Shown in pieces: positions 54,201-62,799 of a stretch of 64,000 nt of DNA (position 1 is the stretch's first letter; each line of letters starts with the position of its first letter). This DNA is from Bacteroidales bacterium. GTDB taxonomy: Bacteria > Bacteroidota > Bacteroidia > Bacteroidales > Salinivirgaceae. The translations under genes were made by a program, and so were the position numbers. The DNA lies in contig JAAYQU010000031.1 in assembly GCA_012519055.1 (NCBI GenBank), forward strand, positions 62,001-126,000, read 5' to 3'. Below the pieces are notes generated by a model. That model was not told the DNA's origin. It did no database searches and saw only the letters and a program-made list of their open reading frames with translations.

Positions 54201-54971
54201 ATGGCAAAAGTCATTGCATTAGCAAATCAAAAAGGTGGAGTAGGAAAAACAACTACAGCAATAAATCTTGCAGCAAGTTTAGCAGCATTAGAGAAAAGGG
54301 TTCTTTTGATTGATGCAGACCCGCAAGCAAATGCGACGTCAGGGCTCGGCTACGACGCAAGAGACGTTAAATCAAGTATATACGAATGCATTATTAATGC
54401 TGTAGATCCGGTCAGCACCATGCTAGATACTGAAATTGAGGGATTGAAATTAATTCCTTCAAATATTGACCTTGTTGGAGCAGAAATCGAGATACTTCAA
54501 CTGCCGAACCGTGAATATTTGATGAAAAATGCTATTAGTAAGCTTCGCAACAATTTCGATTATGTATTGATAGACTGTTCTCCATCGTTAGGATTGATTA
54601 CTTTAAATGCACTTACTGCTGCCGATTCGGTTATAATACCTGTGCAATGCGAATATTTTGCGTTAGAAGGATTAGGAAAACTTTTAAATACAATTAAAAT
54701 CGTTCAGTCAAAACTTAATGTTGAGCTAGAAATAGAAGGGTTTTTATTGACCATGTATGATTCACGTTTACGACTTGGTAATCAGATTGTTGAGGAGGTT
54801 CGTAACCATTTTGAAAACATGGTATTTGAAACTATTATTCAAAGAAACGTTAAGCTAAGTGAGGCACCAAGTTACGGTAAACCCATTTTGCTTTACGATG
54901 CTAATAGCAATGGCTCTCTAAACTATTTGAATTTGGCTAAAGAGCTAATCGCTAAGAATGAAAATGTATAA
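54201..54971 (+). CDS. parA: Chromosome partitioning ATPase ParA
   Basis: 256 residues of the Soj/ParA type. The deviant Walker A is ANQKGGVGKTTTAINLAASLA (residues 7-27), followed by LLIDADPQANATSGLG near 34, DYVLIDCSPSLGLITLNAL near 115 and the C-terminal APSYGKPILLYD. It works with ParB and parS in segregating the origin region. It is the first gene of a plus-strand run through parB, DUF5683, mltD and the O-acetylation genes. No -7 box is clear upstream. Confidence 0.95.
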   Translation: MAKVIALANQKGGVGKTTTAINLAASLAALEKRVLLIDADPQANATSGLGYDARDVKSSIYECIINAVDPVSTMLDTEIEGLKLIPSNIDLVGAEIEILQLPNREYLMKNAISKLRNNFDYVLIDCSPSLGLITLNALTAADSVIIPVQCEYFALEGLGKLLNTIKIVQSKLNVELEIEGFLLTMYDSRLRLGNQIVEEVRNHFENMVFETIIQRNVKLSEAPSYGKPILLYDANSNGSLNYLNLAKELIAKNENV

Positions 54972-55008
54972 CATGTAATTCAAAATATTACAATATAATT
55001 AGTATAAA

Positions 55009-55908
55009 ATGTGTGCGAAAAAGAGTGCTTTAGGGCGTGGTTTAGGGGCACTAATTGAGGAGGCTCCCAGAGCTCAAAAACCTGTTCAAAATAGTGCCGT
55101 TGTTGAAATATCCCTTGATCTTATAGATGTAAACCCGTATCAACCCAGAACAACATTTGACGAAGAGTCTTTAAATGATTTGGCATCTTCAATAAAGGAA
55201 CTTGGTATTATTCAGCCAATTACTGTTCGTAAAACCGAAAACGGACGTTATCAAATCATTTCGGGTGAGAGACGTACACGTGGAGCACGTCTTGCAGGTT
55301 TAGAAACTATTCCCGCCTACGTTAGAGAAGCGGATGACCAAGGCATGTTGGAAATGGCTTTGGTTGAAAATATTCAAAGACAGGACTTAGATGCTATTGA
55401 AATAGCTATATCATACCAAAGACTGATTGAGGAGTGTAACTTAACTCAAGAGTCGCTAAGTGAACGAGTAGGTAAAAGTCGCCAAACTATAGGAAACCAT
55501 CTGAGACTTCTACGTTTGCCAGCCGAAATACAAAAAGGAATACGTTTTGGCGTTATTTCAATGGGTCATGCACGTACTCTTATTACTATTGAAGACCTTG
55601 AACTACAGTTGAAAATTTTTGAAGAAATTATCACTAAAGAGCTATCAGTTAGACAAGTAGAGGATCGAATAAAAGAGATAAAAGGCAACATTAAGGGTTT
55701 AAAATCTAAAGATTCAAAGCAAAAAGAGAAACCTCAAAGCGAATTGGTTGAAGAGTACGAGAAACTTCAAAAATCTCTAACAGGTCGCTTCCAATCTCCT
55801 GTGGAGTTAAAAAGAAACACAAGTGGTAAAGGGAAAATAATCATTCATTTCCGGAACAACACTGAATTTGAGCGTATTTTAGGAATGTTTGAAAATCTAA
55901 ACCCATAA
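55009..55908 (+). CDS. parB: Chromosome partitioning protein ParB
   Basis: 299 residues. An N-terminal ParA-stimulating segment (KKSALGRGLGALIEE) is followed by the CTPase/ParB nuclease-like domain (DLIDVNPYQPRTTFDEESL near 36; IISGERRTRGARLAGL near 83) and a helix-turn-helix for parS (LTQESLSERVGKSRQTIGNH near 145). The C-terminal dimerisation domain ends TEFERILGMFENLN. It starts 37 bases after parA. I did not see a perfect parS (TGTTTCACGTGAAACA) in the window. Confidence 0.95.
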   Translation: MCAKKSALGRGLGALIEEAPRAQKPVQNSAVVEISLDLIDVNPYQPRTTFDEESLNDLASSIKELGIIQPITVRKTENGRYQIISGERRTRGARLAGLETIPAYVREADDQGMLEMALVENIQRQDLDAIEIAISYQRLIEECNLTQESLSERVGKSRQTIGNHLRLLRLPAEIQKGIRFGVISMGHARTLITIEDLELQLKIFEEIITKELSVRQVEDRIKEIKGNIKGLKSKDSKQKEKPQSELVEEYEKLQKSLTGRFQSPVELKRNTSGKGKIIIHFRNNTEFERILGMFENLNP

Positions 55909-55915
55909 CTTTGAA

Positions 55916-56845
55916 GTGATAAGCAGGATTGCCATAGTTATTTTGGCTTTTATTTTATCAGTAAATAAAGCGTTTAGCCTGAGCAATACAACTTCTGAGC
56001 AACCCGATACGGGAAAAGTTTCACAAAAACGACCACTTATTGCAACAGGATTATCAGTAGTCTTGCCGGGAGCGGGACAAATTTACAATAAGCAATATTG
56101 GAAACCTCCTCTGTTTTGGGCAAGCATGGCTGGGGGTGCATATTTGTACCATAGCCAGCATAAACTATACAAGTCGTTCAGTAATGCTTATGATTTGAAA
56201 AGCAACTATTTAAAAAATCCCACATTATCAAGTGATCCATATCCGCAACACAGTTTAGAGTATCTGGAAACCTGGCGTAATAGACATAAACTGTTGCGAA
56301 ATTTGGGTTTGTTCACACTGGGAGCAAGCTATATGGTAAATGTTGTAGATGCTTATGCTTCGGCACAAACTCATCATAATCCACGTGCTGCAACATTTAT
56401 GTCGGCACTTTTGCCCGGCTCGGGACAGATATATAACCGAAAATATTGGAAATTACCAATTATTTACGGAGGTTTTGGAGCCTTGATTTACTTTTCACAA
56501 GTAAATCACAAGTATTTTTTGAAGTACAGGGATATGTATGAGCAAAAAATTGCTTCACAAAACAATGCTGAGATACCAGACCCGGAACCGTTAGCATCGC
56601 CAGAAGCTATTTTGCGTGAACGCGAGTACTGGAGGAGAAACCGAGATTTAAACTATATAGGCATAGGATTGCTTTATGTTTTAAATGTTATTGACGCAAA
56701 TGTTGACGCTCACTTGGCTGAGTTTGATGTAAGCGATGACTTGTCCATGAAAATATCGCCAACAATTGCACCTTACAGCATTATGAATGCAAGTACAAGC
56801 AAAGCGACTGGCTACTACGGAGCAACTGTTTCTATAAGATTTTAA
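55916..56845 (+). CDS. DUF5683 membrane protein
   Basis: 309 residues starting at GTG 55916. A signal peptide or anchor (ISRIAIVILAFILSVNKAFS) is followed by an internal duplication: VLPGAGQIYNKQYWKPPLFWA near residue 43 and LLPGSGQIYNRKYWKLPIIYG near 163, each followed by a hydrophobic segment. This matches DUF5683, a Bacteroidetes family usually encoded right after parB, as here (7-base gap). The function is unknown. I use the GTG because no earlier ATG exists in frame and it restores the signal peptide. Confidence 0.85.
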   Translation: MISRIAIVILAFILSVNKAFSLSNTTSEQPDTGKVSQKRPLIATGLSVVLPGAGQIYNKQYWKPPLFWASMAGGAYLYHSQHKLYKSFSNAYDLKSNYLKNPTLSSDPYPQHSLEYLETWRNRHKLLRNLGLFTLGASYMVNVVDAYASAQTHHNPRAATFMSALLPGSGQIYNRKYWKLPIIYGGFGALIYFSQVNHKYFLKYRDMYEQKIASQNNAEIPDPEPLASPEAILREREYWRRNRDLNYIGIGLLYVLNVIDANVDAHLAEFDVSDDLSMKISPTIAPYSIMNASTSKATGYYGATVSIRF

Positions 56846-56886
56846 GCAGTTTGTCATAATTTATAAGAATATTACTTATAAATCGT

Positions 56887-56894
56887 TAATTTTG
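56887..56894 (+). promoter_or_regulatory. -7 element upstream of mltD
   Basis: TAATTTTG matches TAnnTTTG, 45 bases before the mltD start codon, in the 93-base gap after the DUF5683 gene. It suggests that mltD and the O-acetylation genes can be expressed apart from parAB. No TTG at the usual -33 spacing. Confidence 0.5.
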
Positions 56895-56938
56895 AGCCTT
56901 ATACTTTTAATACCAATCGTAAGTAAATCAAATTTTAA

Positions 56939-58519
56939 ATGATACATACATTTTTGCTAATAGCCACTACTGTTTTATTCGGAAATAGTAGTATTAGTCA
57001 CGACGATACCGTCAGAAGTGAACAACTATTTATAGAACAGCAACTTATGCGCGATTACGATAGTCTTTTGATGTCGTTTTATGTGCAAAAATCGCTAGAG
57101 GATACAGTTTGCTCGGTTGGCGACACCCTGTTTGTCTCAGAAACAGCTATGGATACAACAAATATTGTGGTTGACTTGAATGACAGCACAATAATGAGGC
57201 AAATGTCTGAAATGCAAGTGCTTTTCGATGTTTCTTATAATCACATAGTTAAGGCATATATAAAAGTCTATTCTGAAAAAAAACGTGAATTGACAGAAAC
57301 CGTTATGGGGTTGTCTGAATATTATTTTCCCTTTTTTGAAAGTCAACTTGACGCCGCAAATTTACCACTTGAATTAAAATATCTTGCAGTAATAGAGTCA
57401 GCCCTTAATCCTCGCGCTGTTTCACGAGCCGGTGCAACAGGACTATGGCAGTTTATGTACGCAACAGGAAGATATATGGGGTTAGAAATTAACTCGTTTG
57501 TAGATGACAGACGCGATGTTACTCAATCGACCAAAGCAGCAATAAAATATCTAAAACAGCTATACTCAATTTATGGCGATTGGACATTAGCTTTAGCTGC
57601 ATACAATTGCGGTCCAGGAAATGTCAATAAGGCAATCAGACGTTCGGGAGGTCGCACAAATTATTGGGAAATATATTATCGCCTGCCACGTGAAACTCGT
57701 AACTATGTGCCAGGATTTATTGCAGCAATGTACGTGATGGAGCATGCTGAGGATTATAACCTTATACCCAAAAAGATCAATATGCCGACGTTAACAGATA
57801 CAATTGTTATTCATAAACAGTTGCATTTAGAGCAAGTTTCTAAAGTTCTCAATATCCCTTTAAGTCAATTACGAGATTTGAATCCACAATACAGACGAGA
57901 TATAATTCCAGCGACAACTAGCAAGAAATATCCGTTAAGATTGCCCTATGAATATGCACCTCGGTTTATCGACAATCAAGACTCTATTTTTAAGTATAAT
58001 GATACGATCTACTTTAATCCGAATATACTTGTAGCAGCACCTGTTAGTAGTAGCTACAATGGTGCTCCTCCTTCAAAAAATCATAAAGCGCTCTATTACA
58101 CAGTTGCTTACGGTGATAATTTAGGATATATTTCAAATTGGTTTGATGTAAGGTTGAGTGATTTGCGTGATTGGAATAATATATACAAAAATCGTATTCG
58201 GGCAGGTCAACGCTTGTTGATATACGTGCCATCATCGAAATATAGTTATTACGATGAGTTTAATAAACTCGATTTTGCTGCAAAGCAAAAAAGAAAGGGT
58301 ATTGTAGTTAATACGGATAAAACTACAGAAAAAACTGATACTCAAAGCGATACATCTGGAAAATACCTTTACTACACTCTAAAAAAAGGCGACACCTTGT
58401 GGGAAATTGCAAAAAAATATGAAGGTGTAACAGATCGTGATTTATTGCGTATCAATGGGTTAACTGATGGAAAAAGTTTAAAACCAGGTCAGCAGATAAA
58501 AATTAAAAGATTAGACTAA
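56939..58519 (+). CDS. mltD: Membrane-bound-type lytic transglycosylase with LysM domains
   Basis: 526 residues. An N-terminal signal peptide (about 1-20) is followed by an SLT domain near 135-280: YLAVIESALNPRAVSRAGATGLWQF (catalytic Glu in VIES), then LALAAYNCGPGNVNKAIRR. A degenerate LysM follows near 305 (LEQVSKVLNIPLSQLRDLNP), then two clear LysM repeats (YTVAYGDNLGYISNWFDV near 382; YTLKKGDTLWEIAKKYEGV near 478). This is the MltD architecture: cutting peptidoglycan glycan strands while bound to the wall. It lies between parAB and an O-acetylation cassette. Confidence 0.92.
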   Translation: MIHTFLLIATTVLFGNSSISHDDTVRSEQLFIEQQLMRDYDSLLMSFYVQKSLEDTVCSVGDTLFVSETAMDTTNIVVDLNDSTIMRQMSEMQVLFDVSYNHIVKAYIKVYSEKKRELTETVMGLSEYYFPFFESQLDAANLPLELKYLAVIESALNPRAVSRAGATGLWQFMYATGRYMGLEINSFVDDRRDVTQSTKAAIKYLKQLYSIYGDWTLALAAYNCGPGNVNKAIRRSGGRTNYWEIYYRLPRETRNYVPGFIAAMYVMEHAEDYNLIPKKINMPTLTDTIVIHKQLHLEQVSKVLNIPLSQLRDLNPQYRRDIIPATTSKKYPLRLPYEYAPRFIDNQDSIFKYNDTIYFNPNILVAAPVSSSYNGAPPSKNHKALYYTVAYGDNLGYISNWFDVRLSDLRDWNNIYKNRIRAGQRLLIYVPSSKYSYYDEFNKLDFAAKQKRKGIVVNTDKTTEKTDTQSDTSGKYLYYTLKKGDTLWEIAKKYEGVTDRDLLRINGLTDGKSLKPGQQIKIKRLD

Positions 58520-58556
58520 CAGAAGAATATTTAACTCTTCGTAACACCTAAAACCA

Positions 58557-60062
58557 ATGAACCAAAACATAAAACCATCTTATGTTTTTTGGACAACAGT
58601 AGTAACATTGCTGATTTTAGGTTATGTATCATTTCTTTTAAACAAAAAACCGTTAGAAATAGCAGGCTTCACGGTCAGCTTACCAGACCCACTCTCTGTT
58701 TTCAGAGATGATATTGTTGAATATACAAATATTGATACGTTAATTGCAGATGTGCTAAGTGAATTAGAGACTGATACAGCCAAAAGTCAGATAGTTGTAT
58801 TAGATTCTACTAAAGTTGTAACCGATAGTATTACAGTCGACTCTACATTAAAAAGTAGTATTACCACAACGGTTTTAAATGATACAGTTCGCGTTTCGGA
58901 ATCGAAGGTTAAGAGTGTTGTCCATAAGCTACAGTTTCCGCCCGACAGACCTGATTTACTAGAATTTTTTTACGAAGCACTTCGTAGTGAAATATCAAAG
59001 AGAAATATCAGAATACTGCATTATGGTGATTCGCAAATTGAAGGTGATAGAATTACTGGATATTTACGTCATCGTTTTCAAGGACGTTTTGGAGGCAGCG
59101 GTCCGGGACTTTTGTTTTGTGACAAGCCCATTGCCGAACACGCAACAATAATTCAAACCGCATCTTCAGATTGGCAACGCGACAATGTAATGCAAAAAAA
59201 AGATACGCTTACCAATTCTATTAGTTATGGTATAATGGGGCAAACAAATTACTTTACGGCAACTCCACCGGATAAAGCTCTGTTGAGTTACAAACTTTCC
59301 CCACTCTCATATAAAACCGCAAGAAAATATAATTGGTGCCGACTTTTTTTAGGACAGAGCCAATTTCCAATGGATATTGAGGTTTACGGTCGCGATTCGT
59401 TGGTAATGAAAGATCAGATAGTTTTAGATGAACCTCTTAATATCTTTGGTTTTCAAATAGATAAAACTCCTGATAATATTGTGTTTAATTTCATGTCGCA
59501 ACAATCGCCTTCGTTTTACGCGTTAGCATTAGATCAAACAGTGGGTATTACTGTCGATAATATCCCATGGCGAGGTAGTTCTGGTGCAGAGTTCTCAAAA
59601 ATTGATAAGGAGTTATTGAACTACTTTTTTAAGCAACTGAATGTCAGGCTTATAATATTTCAATTTGGAGTTAATATTGTTCCCAATGTTGTTAAAAGTT
59701 ACACATGGTATGAAAATCTGATGGTTAAGCAGCTTCAGCATTTGCGATCTGCAGCCGGTAATACGCCTATCATTGTTATTGGTGTAAGTGATATGTCTCG
59801 CAAAAAGGAGACATGGTATGAGTCGTATCCAAATATCGTAGCAATAAGAAACGCACAAAGAAATGCAGCTTTCCGGACAGGCTGCGCTTTTTGGGATTTA
59901 TATGAAGCAATGGGAGGCAACAACAGTATGCCATCGTGGGTATTTGCTGATCCGCCTTTAGCAAACAAAGATTTTGTTCATTTTAATGCCAGGGGTAGTC
60001 GAATAGTATCGCACATGCTTTATGAGGCCATTATGAACGATTTTGATAATCAAAAAAAATGA
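58557..60062 (+). CDS. SGNH/GDSL-family protein 1, membrane-anchored
   Basis: 501 residues. An N-terminal membrane segment (VFWTTVVTLLILGYVSFLLN, about residues 10-29) leads to a Ser/Thr/Asp-rich linker and an SGNH domain from about 145: block I LHYGDSQIEGDRITGYLRHR (catalytic Ser), the block III-like FQFGVNIVPN near 363, and block V DFVHFNARGSRIVSHMLYEA (Asp-x-x-His) near 470. Such proteins are esterases or acyltransferases that work with MBOAT transporters in O-acetylating glycans (compare AlgJ/AlgX and PatB). It overlaps the next SGNH gene by 4 bases. Confidence 0.87.
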   Translation: MNQNIKPSYVFWTTVVTLLILGYVSFLLNKKPLEIAGFTVSLPDPLSVFRDDIVEYTNIDTLIADVLSELETDTAKSQIVVLDSTKVVTDSITVDSTLKSSITTTVLNDTVRVSESKVKSVVHKLQFPPDRPDLLEFFYEALRSEISKRNIRILHYGDSQIEGDRITGYLRHRFQGRFGGSGPGLLFCDKPIAEHATIIQTASSDWQRDNVMQKKDTLTNSISYGIMGQTNYFTATPPDKALLSYKLSPLSYKTARKYNWCRLFLGQSQFPMDIEVYGRDSLVMKDQIVLDEPLNIFGFQIDKTPDNIVFNFMSQQSPSFYALALDQTVGITVDNIPWRGSSGAEFSKIDKELLNYFFKQLNVRLIIFQFGVNIVPNVVKSYTWYENLMVKQLQHLRSAAGNTPIIVIGVSDMSRKKETWYESYPNIVAIRNAQRNAAFRTGCAFWDLYEAMGGNNSMPSWVFADPPLANKDFVHFNARGSRIVSHMLYEAIMNDFDNQKK

Positions 60063-61279
60063 GAATAGTTTTTTGTATATTATGTAATATCCTTATACTT
60101 AGGTTAGTATCGACAGCGCAAGATGACCCTTATGCTATTGATCACTATCCATATATAAACTACGAAATAAATGAAATAACTGACTCAACAGGTAGATTTT
60201 CAGACACTTTGGCTAATTGTTTAGTCCGATTAATAAACGGAAATGAAAAATTTTCTATTGCACATATCGGAGATAGCCATATTCAAGCCGATTTCTTTAC
60301 CGGAAGAGTTAGAACACGACTGCAAATGCTTCATCCCGGAATATCGGGAACTCGGGGTCTTATATTCCCTTATGAACTTGCAGGAACAAACAATCCCGGG
60401 AACTACAGAATTAAATCTCCAAACAGTTGGGAAGCCCATTGGAGTACAAAAATCCAGGAGCCTTCAAATATCGGACTTTATGGTATAAAAGTCTCAACAA
60501 CAGACACTTTAATTGAATTGTCGTTAAGAATAACTGATACCGTTTCCGAGCCATTTAATAAAGTAGGATTATGGTACGGTACTGATTCTGAAGGAACTAT
60601 CAGAGTAAACGTTAATGGATACACTGTTGTTGACTCTTTGTCGGCAAGCCTAAACGGTATTGCAATCGTCAGTTTGAAAGATTATACGCAGCAAGCAACA
60701 GTTACAATATCACTAAAAAACCAAGGCTATTTTGATTTGTTTGGGATTGAATTGCAAAATGATTTGCCCGGCTTGGAGTATCATGCCATAGGAGTGAACG
60801 GAGCTTCGGCGGTATCGTATAATCGCTCGTTATTGTTTACAGAACAGTTGAGAAGATTGAAACCATCTTTAATAGTACTCTCAATAGGCACAAACGATGC
60901 CTACCACTATCTCTTTTCTGAGAATTGGTTTAAAAATGAATACAGCACGTTAATTGACTCTATATCAAGTGCATGCCCAAATATTCCTATACTTCTCTCT
61001 ACACCAAACGACCATTTGAAAAATAGAGCTGATATGTCAGCTAATATAAGTATAATCAACTCCGTTATTGTAAGTTTGGCTAAGGGCAGAGGGTTGGCAT
61101 ATTGGGATTTTTACGAAATTATGGGTGGCGAAAAATCCATAATTGCATGGCATTCAGACAGTTTGGCTGCACGTGACAGAATACATTTATCGCCCAAAGG
61201 ATACCGATTAAAAGCTGAGTTATTCTATATTGCTCTTTTAAAGGCATTTGATAAAAAACTATCTGAAATCGATTATTAA
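60059..61279 (+). CDS. SGNH/GDSL-family protein 2, exported
   Basis: 406 residues with a signal peptide (MRIVFCILCNILILRLVSTA). The SGNH domain has block I SIAHIGDSHIQADFFTGRV near residue 63, LSIGTNDAYHYLF near 275 and block V ARDRIHLSPKGYRLKAELFY near 370. The motif order and spacing parallel the preceding protein, so the pair looks like an old tandem duplication. Both keep the catalytic Ser and the DxxH. It overlaps the first by 4 bases and is followed by MBOAT after 11 bases, a clear operon. Confidence 0.88.
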   Translation: MRIVFCILCNILILRLVSTAQDDPYAIDHYPYINYEINEITDSTGRFSDTLANCLVRLINGNEKFSIAHIGDSHIQADFFTGRVRTRLQMLHPGISGTRGLIFPYELAGTNNPGNYRIKSPNSWEAHWSTKIQEPSNIGLYGIKVSTTDTLIELSLRITDTVSEPFNKVGLWYGTDSEGTIRVNVNGYTVVDSLSASLNGIAIVSLKDYTQQATVTISLKNQGYFDLFGIELQNDLPGLEYHAIGVNGASAVSYNRSLLFTEQLRRLKPSLIVLSIGTNDAYHYLFSENWFKNEYSTLIDSISSACPNIPILLSTPNDHLKNRADMSANISIINSVIVSLAKGRGLAYWDFYEIMGGEKSIIAWHSDSLAARDRIHLSPKGYRLKAELFYIALLKAFDKKLSEIDY

Positions 61280-61290
61280 AAAAAGTTGAA

Positions 61291-62799
61291 ATGCAATCGT
61301 TCTTGAGCAACATAATATCCTACAATCCGCAAAACCCAATGCTTTTTACACGCATTGAGTTCTGGATATTTTTTGCCGTTGTAACGCTTGGGTTTATATT
61401 TTTTCATAAGAAATTCTCTCTACGCAGTGCTTGGTTGGCTTTTGTAAGTCTATATTTTTATTATAAAAGCGGTGGCTTTTACTTTTCGCTGTTAATAGTT
61501 TCGACAATTATAAACTACTATCTCGGTAAAGCTATTTATAATGCCAATACGCAAAGAAAGCGAGACAGGGCAGTCTTTGCGAGTGTTTTTATCAGCTTGT
61601 CGCTGTTAGCTTATTTTAAATATATATACTTTTTCTCAGACTCGATAAATCAGATTTTCGGAACCGACATTGAACCATCGAATTGGCTTGCACAGTTAAC
61701 CAATTGGGTTACAGGAAGTTCATTTGACGAAAGTGTTATAATATTGCCAGTTGGAATATCATTCTATACCTTTCAAATAATTAGTTATACGGTTGATATC
61801 TACAGATATAAGGTCAAGCCCGTTAACAATATTATTGACTTTACATTTTATGTTTCATTTTTCCCTCAGTTGGTTGCGGGACCTATTGTAAGAGCTGCTG
61901 AATTTGTTCCTCAAATTTATCGAAAATATAAGGTTAAGTTATACGAATACGGTTATGCTTTGTTCTTTATACTCAACGGATTGATAAAGAAAATATTGAT
62001 ATCCGACTACATCTCTATAAATTTTGTTGACAGGGTTTTTGACCAACCACTGCTTTACTCGGGGTTTACCAACCTTATGGCAGTTTATGGTTATTCAATT
62101 CAGATTTACTGTGATTTTTCAGGATATACCGATATTGCCATTGGCGTAGCATTGTTATTGGGATTCAGACTACCTACCAACTTTTTGTCGCCATATAAAG
62201 CAACTTCAATAACCGATTTTTGGAGACGTTGGCATATTTCATTATCCCGATGGTTAAAAGATTATCTCTATATACCTTTGGGGGGAAATAGGAAAGGCAG
62301 AGTTAGGACTTATGTTAATTTGTTAATTACCATGCTTTTAGGAGGTTTATGGCATGGAGCACATTTCCGTTTTATAATTTGGGGTGGAATTCACGGTATA
62401 GCTTTGGTACTTGACAAGTTAACGGCAAAATATATCAGCCTTAAAACTAAGCCTGCAAAATTTATAGGCGTCTTTATTACTTTTCACATTGTTTGCTTCT
62501 CCTGGATATTTTTTAGAGCGCAAGATATGCGACATGTGGGACAAATGTTGAGTCAAATAATTTCAAATTTTCAACCCGAAACCATTTTCGCTGTTTTTCA
62601 AGGATATGCGCCCTCTATTGTGCTAATTTTGTCAGGACTTATTATTCACTGGCTACCTAAAAGTTGGAAACGCTTTTACAGAAAAACGTTTATTGCGCTA
62701 CCTGTTTATGTTAAAATATTGATATTTGTACTAATTGCCGTGTTACTGTATCAGTCGCAATCGTCAGATATTCAGCCGTTTATTTATTTTCAGTTTTAG
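61291..62799 (+). CDS. MBOAT-family O-acyltransferase
   Basis: 502 residues with about 11 membrane segments. It matches the AlgI/DltB/PatA group that passes acyl groups from the cytoplasm across the membrane. The conserved core is FWRRWHISLSRWLKDYLYIP near residue 310 and the catalytic His in LLGGLWHGAHFRFIIWGGIHG near 350, with PVGISFYTFQIISYTVD near 153. With the two SGNH proteins encoded just upstream, it forms a complete O-acetylation set; the acceptor glycan (peptidoglycan or surface polysaccharide) is inferred. It is convergent with the next gene; the two 3' ends overlap by 4 bases. Confidence 0.92.
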   Translation: MQSFLSNIISYNPQNPMLFTRIEFWIFFAVVTLGFIFFHKKFSLRSAWLAFVSLYFYYKSGGFYFSLLIVSTIINYYLGKAIYNANTQRKRDRAVFASVFISLSLLAYFKYIYFFSDSINQIFGTDIEPSNWLAQLTNWVTGSSFDESVIILPVGISFYTFQIISYTVDIYRYKVKPVNNIIDFTFYVSFFPQLVAGPIVRAAEFVPQIYRKYKVKLYEYGYALFFILNGLIKKILISDYISINFVDRVFDQPLLYSGFTNLMAVYGYSIQIYCDFSGYTDIAIGVALLLGFRLPTNFLSPYKATSITDFWRRWHISLSRWLKDYLYIPLGGNRKGRVRTYVNLLITMLLGGLWHGAHFRFIIWGGIHGIALVLDKLTAKYISLKTKPAKFIGVFITFHIVCFSWIFFRAQDMRHVGQMLSQIISNFQPETIFAVFQGYAPSIVLILSGLIIHWLPKSWKRFYRKTFIALPVYVKILIFVLIAVLLYQSQSSDIQPFIYFQF

